Assembly (NCBI GenBank): GCA_964433845.1 | Contig: CAYSTA010000028.1 | Coordinates: forward strand, 1-21,580 | Source: MAG-121220-bin8 sp964433845 | Lineage (GTDB): Bacteria > Bacteroidota > Bacteroidia > Flavobacteriales > Flavobacteriaceae | Length of the DNA stretch: 21,580 nt | Reading direction: 5' to 3' | Part shown: piece after piece, positions 16,397-21,580 of the stretch | How the letters are laid out: the number at the start of each line of letters is the position of its first letter | Numbering within the stretch: position 1 is the first letter of the stretch | Position numbers and translations under genes: made by a program | Notes under the pieces: model-generated | Told to the model about the DNA's origin: nothing | The model's database searches: none | What the model saw: only the letters and a program-made list of their open reading frames with translations

Positions 16397-16728
16397 CCTG
16401 GTGGAGATTGTAACTTTAAATTCTCAGCAAAATATTCACAGAATTGTTTAAATGAATCTGTCATTTTTTCGTTTTGTGTTGCTTTGAAAAATGTTTCACT
16501 CATACTTACTAAGGTTTGATGAAAAAAAACATTCATTTGATCCAAAGGCATATCTTTTGTCCACAAATCAATTTTTAATGTTTCCTGAGAATTATGATTC
16601 CAAACTGATAAAAAAACCGCTTTTGAAGCTTCATTTGAAACCCCACCATCTGGAGCAGACCAAGTAATTTTTTCTGGCACTTTGTTTTCATCTAGTTTTA
16701 CATCAAATGTTATTTTTGTTTTCTTCAT
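16381..16728 (-). CDS. gldC: Gliding motility protein GldC
   Basis: Small soluble protein (115 residues, no signal peptide or membrane segment) of the GldC family, restricted to Bacteroidetes. It was found in Flavobacterium johnsoniae as needed for full gliding; its biochemical role is not known. Family features seen here are the N-terminal KITFDVKLDENKVPEKITW, then APDGG and WDLWTKDMPLDQM-like sequence (IDLWTKDMPLDQM) and the helical C-terminal half with MSETFFKAT. It overlaps the gldB stop by 4 bp (ATGA), so the pair is probably translated together, and it overlaps the convergent engB by 16 bp. Confidence 0.93.
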   Translation of the reverse strand: MKKTKITFDVKLDENKVPEKITWSAPDGGVSNEASKAVFLSVWNHNSQETLKIDLWTKDMPLDQMNVFFHQTLVSMSETFFKATQNEKMTDSFKQFCEYFAENLKLQSPPGQSSE

Positions 16729-17669
16729 TGTTTGTTTGGTTTATATTTTGATTCTTTAAAAATTTTATAAAAATCTTCTTTTACAAGTTGATCTATACTT
16801 GCGTTATTGTTTTTCATATATGAATTTACAATTTTAAACCCCAACCATTTTCCTATACTTCCAGGAGAATTTTTATCAATGTCTAAATTAAATTTTGAAA
16901 AAGGAGAAAAATATATAAATCTTGATTTTAAATCATTTCTAGTGCTAAACAGAAAATCATTTTCAATAAAAAAACTCCATATATTATATTCATTATTTTC
17001 AGCCCAATTAATTTTACTCAAATCTGAGTGAAATTTTATATGATTTTCATTAAAGGGAGTTAGGTATTTGTTTAAAAATAAAATTTTTCCATGATATATC
17101 ATTTCAGCTAATAATGATCTGTCATTAGGTTTGTAAACAAAATGTTGAGAAATTTTTTCTGCAACATCATTTGAAATGTATTCCTTTGACATGTTTAAGG
17201 AAATATAATCTGGCAATTCTGGATAAAAACTTTTTCCTAAGTAAGAGTCTAATGAAATAAACAATAAAGAATCTGCATAGATAACTCTATCCTCATATTC
17301 AGATTGAGAATTTAATGTAATAACCTTGGGGGTTTTGAATTCTGGAAAAATTTTCTCAAATTTTAAAAAAACTTCCAAAATTTCATTAGATATTGTTTCA
17401 AAATCATCAAAAATTCTTGAGCTTTTATAATAGATGCTGAGTCTTGTTGAATCTTTTAAAAAAGATTTCCAAGTTTCCATTGTATATTGTTTAGGAAATA
17501 AATATGGATACTTCTTGACAAGTAAATTAAGATTTTGTTCATTTGAATTATAAAATTCATTTTCAAAACGATGAACAACTAAATCCTTAACTGGTTTTTT
17601 AGATTCACATCCTAAAAAAATAATTGAAAGAAAAAATAAAATAACATTGTAAATTTTATAATCAATCAT
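16725..17669 (-). CDS. gldB: Gliding motility lipoprotein GldB
   Basis: Lipoprotein of the gliding machinery of Bacteroidetes, anchored in the cell envelope; in F. johnsoniae gldB mutants do not glide. The preferred start ATG 17669 gives 314 residues with a signal peptide: Lys5, a hydrophobic core at about 6-18, and the lipobox FLGC with lipidated Cys21, followed by ESKKPVKDLVVHRFENEFY. The remainder is a soluble domain without membrane segments; it contains the conserved-looking EMIYHGKILFLNKYL. An in-frame GTG at 17693 would add eight residues before the signal peptide and is less likely. gldC follows with a 4-bp overlap. The presence of these genes alone does not prove gliding, since non-gliding relatives also keep them. 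Confidence 0.92.
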   Translation of the reverse strand: MIDYKIYNVILFFLSIIFLGCESKKPVKDLVVHRFENEFYNSNEQNLNLLVKKYPYLFPKQYTMETWKSFLKDSTRLSIYYKSSRIFDDFETISNEILEVFLKFEKIFPEFKTPKVITLNSQSEYEDRVIYADSLLFISLDSYLGKSFYPELPDYISLNMSKEYISNDVAEKISQHFVYKPNDRSLLAEMIYHGKILFLNKYLTPFNENHIKFHSDLSKINWAENNEYNIWSFFIENDFLFSTRNDLKSRFIYFSPFSKFNLDIDKNSPGSIGKWLGFKIVNSYMKNNNASIDQLVKEDFYKIFKESKYKPNKQ

Positions 17670-17677
17670 AAAACTGT

Positions 17678-17685
17678 TAATTTTG
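17678..17685 (+). promoter_or_regulatory. Possible -7 element for nadE
   Basis: TAATTTTG fits TAnnTTTG on the plus strand, 76 bp before ATG 17762. No TTG lies at the expected -33 distance, and the leader would be about 70 nt. It is the only consensus match in the intergenic region on this strand. Confidence 0.3.
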
Positions 17686-17695
17686 TGTATCACAA
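17683..17695. promoter_or_regulatory. Inverted repeat TTGTG-TAT-CACAA between gldB and nadE
   Basis: Perfect 5-bp arms around a 3-bp centre. It lies in the predicted gldB leader, downstream of that gene's -7 element, and overlaps the possible nadE -7 element TAATTTTG. It could be an operator serving either divergent gene. No known family site is matched, and chance is possible. Confidence 0.25.
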
Positions 17696-17707
17696 TATTT
17701 TGATTAT

Positions 17708-17715
17708 CAAACTTA
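17708..17715 (-). promoter_or_regulatory. Probable -7 element for gldB-gldC
   Basis: On the minus strand TAAGTTTG matches TAnnTTTG. Transcription would start near 17700-17703, about 32 nt before ATG 17669, which supports that start over GTG 17693. No clear -33 TTG is present at 17-23 bp. Confidence 0.45.
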
Positions 17716-17761
17716 ATATAAACTAAGCCAATTATTTAAATTACTTTAAAAAATTTAATAA

Positions 17762-18547
17762 ATGAATTCAAAAAAAATCATTGAAAACATCATAGATTGG
17801 TTAAAAAATTATTCTGAAAAATCTAACACAAATGGTTTTGTAGTAGGAGTTTCTGGAGGAGTTGATTCAGCAGTAACTTCTACACTTTGCGCAAAAACTG
17901 GTTTACCTACTTTATGTTTAGACTTACCAATACTACAAAGTAAAAAAGAACATAATAGAGCAATAAAACATATTGATTGGTTAAAGAATAAACATAAAAA
18001 TACCTCCTCAAAATTAATTGATTTGAGTGAATCTTTTTTATCTTTTAAAAATTCAGTAGAAATTAGTTCAAAAAAAAATAATTTACTTTCTCTTGCTAAT
18101 TCAAGATCAAGATTAAGAATGGCTACTCTATATTATTATGCTGGATTAAATAATTATATAGTTGTTGGAACAGGAAATAAAGTAGAAGATTTTGGAATAG
18201 GATTTTATACAAAATATGGGGATGGTGGTGTTGATATTAGTCCTATAGCTGATCTATACAAAACTGAAATATTTGAAATAGCTAAAAAACTTTCTATTAT
18301 TAAAGAAATTATTTTAGCTAAACCAACAGATGGACTTTGGGATGATTCTAGAACAGATGAAGATCAGATTGGTGCTACTTATAAAGAATTAGAATGGGCT
18401 ATGAAGGAAAAAGATTATGGGAAAAATTCACTTGACTTTTCAGGTAGGCAAAAGAAAGTTTTTGAAATTTTAAATAAGTTTAATAAACAGAATCATCATA
18501 AAATGAATCCTGTTCCTGTTTACTTAATTCCAGATGAATTAAGATAA
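17762..18547 (+). CDS. nadE: Ammonia-dependent NAD(+) synthetase NadE
   Basis: Catalyses the last step of NAD synthesis, the ATP-dependent amidation of nicotinic acid adenine dinucleotide. The 261-residue protein carries the PP-loop GVSGGVDSAV at about residues 29-38, the adenylate-binding GTGNKVEDFGIGFYTKYGDG, then SPIADLYKTEI and the deamido-NAD loop KPTDGLWDDSRTDEDQIGATY. There is no N-terminal nitrilase-type glutaminase domain, so free ammonia is the expected nitrogen donor. It is divergent from gldB (92 bp apart) and ends 3 bp before the stop of the convergent dnaG. Confidence 0.96.
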   Translation: MNSKKIIENIIDWLKNYSEKSNTNGFVVGVSGGVDSAVTSTLCAKTGLPTLCLDLPILQSKKEHNRAIKHIDWLKNKHKNTSSKLIDLSESFLSFKNSVEISSKKNNLLSLANSRSRLRMATLYYYAGLNNYIVVGTGNKVEDFGIGFYTKYGDGGVDISPIADLYKTEIFEIAKKLSIIKEIILAKPTDGLWDDSRTDEDQIGATYKELEWAMKEKDYGKNSLDFSGRQKKVFEILNKFNKQNHHKMNPVPVYLIPDELR

Positions 18548-18550
18548 AGA

Positions 18551-20488
18551 TTATAAAACTCTATTAAGTTTATTAGATAATAAAGATTTAAGTTTATAAT
18601 AATCAGTGATCTCTTCAAGTATTTGATTATTATCATTAGATTGTTTTTGTGTCTCTTCTTGAAGTTCTTTAACTTTTTCATTAATTAAATAAGTTCTTAA
18701 GCTTAAAATTGTTTCAGAAACTAATTGAGAGATCACTGTATTTTTACCTTTAACAAAAATGTTTTTACTCAACCAATCATGAAGTTGATATCTATCTTCA
18801 TTCATTAAAATAGAAGTAACATGATTTGATAAATCTGACTCTAAACTATTTAAAAAAACATCTATAATCAATTTGCCTTTTTTTTGGAATTCATTGATAA
18901 TGGCTTTGTAAAGAATTTTAAAAGATTCGTTTGTAAATTCTACTTCATCCTGCTGTAAGTCCAAAAATATTTTTTCATAAACTAAAGATTCAACTATAGT
19001 AGGTTCCATAACTACCTCATCATTTTCATCTTTTTTTAATATTAATTCCTCAAATTTTTCTTTTTGAGCACCATACAGCAATAAAATTTCTATAATTTTT
19101 TTTTCAAGTTCAAATAATATATCAACTTTTATGTTTTTTGGAGTTTTTTTAATCTTATTTACATTCCTTTTAGTAAGGTATGCAACCTCATTTTTGTTTT
19201 GCTGTGCTAAGGAATTAAATAAGACATCTTCTGAAACATCCATAATTTTAGAACAATGTTTTACATATATCTCTTGCTTAATTCTATCTGGAATTGTTGA
19301 TATACTATTAACGATCTCATTAATTGTTTTCGCTTTTAAAATTGGATCATCTTTAGCATTTGCTGATAAAATGGAGGCTTTGAATTGAATAAAATCTTTA
19401 GAATTTTTAGATAAAAAATCTTTTATTTCTTGATTACTACGCTCTAAACTAAAGCTGTCAGGATCATGACCATTTGGAAATGTACAAATACTAACATTCA
19501 TTCCTACACCCAAAATCATATTTACACCTCTCAAAGTAGCATCCACCCCTGCTCTATCACTATCATATAGCATAGTAATATTAGAAGTTAATCTTCTAAT
19601 TAATATAATTTGATCATTTGTTAATGCAGTACCAGAAGATGAGACTACATTTTTTATTCCTTTCTGATTTAGTTGAATAACATCAGTATAACCTTCAACT
19701 ATAAAACAATTATCGAGTTTAGCTATTTCTTGTTTAGCGTAATATATACCATATAATATTTTACTCTTATTATATATAAGACTTTCAGGTGAATTTAAGT
19801 ACTTAGCAGTTTTAATTTCATTATTCAGTATTCTTGCTCCAAATCCTAGAATCCTTCCTGACATACTATGAATTGGAAAAATAATCCTTCCTCTAAATCT
19901 ATCTACAGATTTATCATTTTGAAAAATAGACAATCCTGTTTTTTCTAAAAATTCTTTAGCATAACCTTTTTCTAAAGCAATTTTTGAAAAACAATTTATT
20001 TCTTTTGGAGAAAATCCTAAATCAAATTTATTAATAGTTTCTAAGCTAAATCCTCTTTCTTTAAAATAAGAAAGGCCGATTGCTTTTCCCTCATCAGATT
20101 CATTTAACTTTTTTTTGAAAAAATCTTTAGCAAATTTGGAAACTATATATAAGCTTTCTCTTTCACTAGCCTTCTCTTTATCTTTCTTATTTGTTTGAGT
20201 TTCTTCAATCTCAATATTGTATTTTCTAGCTAAAAACTTAATTGCTTCAGGATAGGTAAAGTGTTCATGTTCCATCAAAAATGCAATTGCATTTCCTCCT
20301 TTTCCACTACTAAAATCCTTCCAAATTTGTTTTACTGGCGAAACAACAAAACTTGGAGTTTTTTCATTAGTAAAAGGGCTTAGTGCTTTGTAATTTGATC
20401 CAGATTTTTTTAACTGAACAAAATCACCTATGACTTCCTCAACTCTTGATTGTTCAAAAACTTTATCTATTGTGTTTTTAGATATCAA
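18551..20488 (-). CDS. dnaG: DNA primase DnaG with a zinc-less CHC2 domain
   Basis: Makes RNA primers at the replication fork. The 645-residue protein has the N-terminal CHC2 region (about 1-100), the catalytic core with TOPRIM residues Glu265 (VEGYTDV) and Asp309/Asp311 (YDSDRAG), and RFRGRIIFPIHSMSGR at 197-212; these are intact. The C-terminal 190 residues should contact DnaB helicase but are divergent. The four zinc ligands of the CHC2 domain are replaced: the CPFH motif is SPFT (Ser37, Thr40), and the CxxC pair is Asp58 and Ser61. As I recall this is shared by Flavobacteriia and is not a pseudogene sign. The start is TTG 20488; MISKNTIDKVFEQ fits relatives, and no ATG lies upstream before an in-frame stop. 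Confidence 0.95.
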   Translation of the reverse strand: MISKNTIDKVFEQSRVEEVIGDFVQLKKSGSNYKALSPFTNEKTPSFVVSPVKQIWKDFSSGKGGNAIAFLMEHEHFTYPEAIKFLARKYNIEIEETQTNKKDKEKASERESLYIVSKFAKDFFKKKLNESDEGKAIGLSYFKERGFSLETINKFDLGFSPKEINCFSKIALEKGYAKEFLEKTGLSIFQNDKSVDRFRGRIIFPIHSMSGRILGFGARILNNEIKTAKYLNSPESLIYNKSKILYGIYYAKQEIAKLDNCFIVEGYTDVIQLNQKGIKNVVSSSGTALTNDQIILIRRLTSNITMLYDSDRAGVDATLRGVNMILGVGMNVSICTFPNGHDPDSFSLERSNQEIKDFLSKNSKDFIQFKASILSANAKDDPILKAKTINEIVNSISTIPDRIKQEIYVKHCSKIMDVSEDVLFNSLAQQNKNEVAYLTKRNVNKIKKTPKNIKVDILFELEKKIIEILLLYGAQKEKFEELILKKDENDEVVMEPTIVESLVYEKIFLDLQQDEVEFTNESFKILYKAIINEFQKKGKLIIDVFLNSLESDLSNHVTSILMNEDRYQLHDWLSKNIFVKGKNTVISQLVSETILSLRTYLINEKVKELQEETQKQSNDNNQILEEITDYYKLKSLLSNKLNRVL

Positions 20489-20520
20489 ATTATTTAATTT
20501 ATTGTGCTACTGAATTTAAA

Positions 20521-20557
20521 TAAAAAAAATGTTTTTAAAAGCATTATTTAAAAACAT
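20521..20557 (-). terminator. Weak hairpin with T-tract between the prenyl synthase and dnaG
   Basis: ATGTTTTTAAA (20529-20539) pairs perfectly with TTTAAAAACAT (20547-20557): an 11-bp stem with a 7-nt loop. Read on the minus strand it is followed at once by TTTTTTTA (20528-20521). This is the layout of an intrinsic terminator for the prenyl synthase, but the stem has only one G-C pair and may be leaky, allowing read-through into dnaG. On the plus strand no T-tract follows. Confidence 0.5.
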
Positions 20558-20568
20558 ATTAAAAAAAT

Positions 20569-21546
20569 CTAATACTCTCTATCTATTACGTAATTTACCA
20601 AACATATTAAACTTTCTCTATATTGGTTTTCAGGAAATTTACTAATATCTTTTAATGCATCAATCTGAAATTCTTTCAGTTTAGATAAAGTATATTCAAT
20701 TCCTCCAGTTTCTTTCACATATTCTATCACTTCTTGAATTATTTTTTTATTATTGCTATGGTTTTTAATACAATTTATCAACCATCTTTTTTTTGATTTA
20801 GAAGAATTATTTAAAGTAAAAATTAATGGAAGAGTTAACTTTTTTTCTTTTAAATCAATTCCAATAGGCTTTCCAATTTTTTTGTTTCCATAATCAAACA
20901 AATCATCTTTTAACTGAAAAGCAATGCCTATTTTTTGTCCAAAACTCGCCAATTCATCAATTTTGTTTTCAGAAACATTTGAAGCTGCTGCACCTAAAGC
21001 ACAACAAGAAGATATCAATGACGCTGTTTTTTTATTAATTATTTCAAAATAGGTTTGTTCATCAATATCTAGTCTTCTAGCTTTTTCAATTTGCAATAAT
21101 TCTCCTTGACTCATATCCTTCACAGATTTTGAAATTATCTTTAAAAGGTCAAAATCATTATTATCTATACAAAGTAGCATTCCTTTTGATAAAAGAAAAT
21201 CTCCTACTAAAACTGCAATTTTATTTTTCCACAAAGCATTTAAAGAAAAAAATCCTCTTCTGACATTACTTGAATCTACAATATCATCATGAACAAGGGT
21301 GGCAGTGTGAATCAATTCTATCACAGAGGCTGCTCTAAAAACTTTTTCATTAACCTTTCCATTGGAAAGCATTTTAGCAGTTAAAAAAACAAACATAGGT
21401 CTAATTTGTTTTCCCTTTCTATTTACAACATAATGAGTTATTCTATTTAATAGAGAAACTGAAGAATTCATAGATTTAGAAAACTTTCCTTCAAAAAGTT
21501 CCATTTCATCTTTAATATGCAATTTTATTCTTTCCATTTCTTTCAT
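20569..21546 (-). CDS. Long-chain polyprenyl diphosphate synthase
   Basis: All-trans prenyl chain elongating enzyme that condenses isopentenyl diphosphate units, most likely to supply the menaquinone side chain. The 325-residue product has the first aspartate-rich motif DDIVD at 87-91 and the second, DDLFD, at 214-218, plus GKQIRPMFV near 45-53 (pyrophosphate-binding Arg). The residue five places before the first motif is Ala82, not an aromatic residue, which is the pattern of enzymes making long (about C35-C45) products. The exact length cannot be read from sequence. Start ATG 21546 (MKEMERIKLHIKDEMELFE) is chosen; a TTG at 21561 would add five residues. Near 21564-21571 the minus strand reads TTATTTTG, one mismatch from the -7 consensus. 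Confidence 0.93.
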   Translation of the reverse strand: MKEMERIKLHIKDEMELFEGKFSKSMNSSVSLLNRITHYVVNRKGKQIRPMFVFLTAKMLSNGKVNEKVFRAASVIELIHTATLVHDDIVDSSNVRRGFFSLNALWKNKIAVLVGDFLLSKGMLLCIDNNDFDLLKIISKSVKDMSQGELLQIEKARRLDIDEQTYFEIINKKTASLISSCCALGAAASNVSENKIDELASFGQKIGIAFQLKDDLFDYGNKKIGKPIGIDLKEKKLTLPLIFTLNNSSKSKKRWLINCIKNHSNNKKIIQEVIEYVKETGGIEYTLSKLKEFQIDALKDISKFPENQYRESLICLVNYVIDREY

Positions 21547-21580
21547 ACAATAAATATACAATTCAAAATAAACTAGATTA

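Noticed and set aside
16807..17031. Plus-strand open frame opposite gldB
   Set aside because: Antisense shadow with no start context and no recognisable family.
17683..17695. The TTGTG-TAT-CACAA palindrome as a CRP site
   Set aside because: The CRP consensus has a 6-bp spacer between TGTGA and TCACA; here the spacer is 3 bp and the arms differ.
19131..19388. Plus-strand open frame opposite dnaG
   Set aside because: Antisense to the DnaG C-terminal region; composition is a by-product of the coding strand.
18551..20488. dnaG as a pseudogene because zinc ligands are missing
   Set aside because: The frame is intact over 645 codons, the TOPRIM acids are present, and the same N-terminal form is recalled from other Flavobacteriia.
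1..21580. A novel defence, toxin or mobile system
   Set aside because: Every sizeable frame belongs to a known housekeeping or Bacteroidetes-specific family, with no transposase, integrase, tRNA-flanked junction or abrupt change in base composition.

Overview
The window is AT-rich chromosomal DNA of a bacterium in the Bacteroidetes, almost certainly class Flavobacteriia. Four things point there: the gliding-motility genes gldB and gldC lie beside a division and cell-wall (dcw) cluster; FtsL, MraY and the PASTA-tailed penicillin-binding protein have Bacteroidetes-type sequences; the DnaG N-terminus (SPFT in place of CPFH) is of flavobacterial type; and TAnnTTTG promoter elements stand in front of the divergent genes. 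No mobile element, CRISPR array, tRNA or rRNA was found. Nearly every base is coding, and no gene-free stretch exceeds about 210 bp.

Positions 1-14831, all on the minus strand, hold a complete dcw operon except for the 3' end of ftsZ. In transcription order it is mraZ, rsmH, ftsL, ftsI (pbp), murE, mraY, murD, ftsW, murG, murC, ftsQ, ftsA, ftsZ. Neighbours overlap by 1-20 bp or are separated by at most 10 bp, so one polycistronic, translationally coupled message is likely. It encodes meso-DAP-type precursor ligases, lipid I and lipid II synthesis (MraY, MurG), the septal polymerase/transpeptidase pair (FtsW, FtsI) and the early divisome (FtsQ, FtsL, FtsA, FtsZ). murF and ddl are not in the cluster.

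Positions 14832-15041 are a divergent regulatory region. It carries three perfect 10-bp repeats (AAAGTGGTAA on the minus strand) that match the MraZ box known from other phyla, next to a TATATTTG promoter element for mraZ. This is the best regulatory signal in the window and implies autoregulation of the dcw operon by its first gene.

Positions 15042-16396 (plus strand) encode an alpha/beta hydrolase and the ribosome-assembly GTPase EngB/YsxC. They meet the gldB-gldC pair (minus, 16381-17669) tail to tail with a 16-bp overlap. nadE (plus, 17762-18547) is divergent from gldB and ends 3 bp from the end of dnaG (minus, 18551-20488). DnaG starts with TTG and has lost all four zinc ligands of its CHC2 domain. 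Upstream of dnaG are a weak hairpin with a T-tract and a long-chain polyprenyl diphosphate synthase (minus, 20569-21546).

This is a conserved housekeeping locus. I see no unknown multi-gene system. The points worth a second look are the MraZ operator, the zinc-less primase with its unusual leader and start, the very acidic FtsZ linker, and the convergent gene ends that leave no room for terminators.
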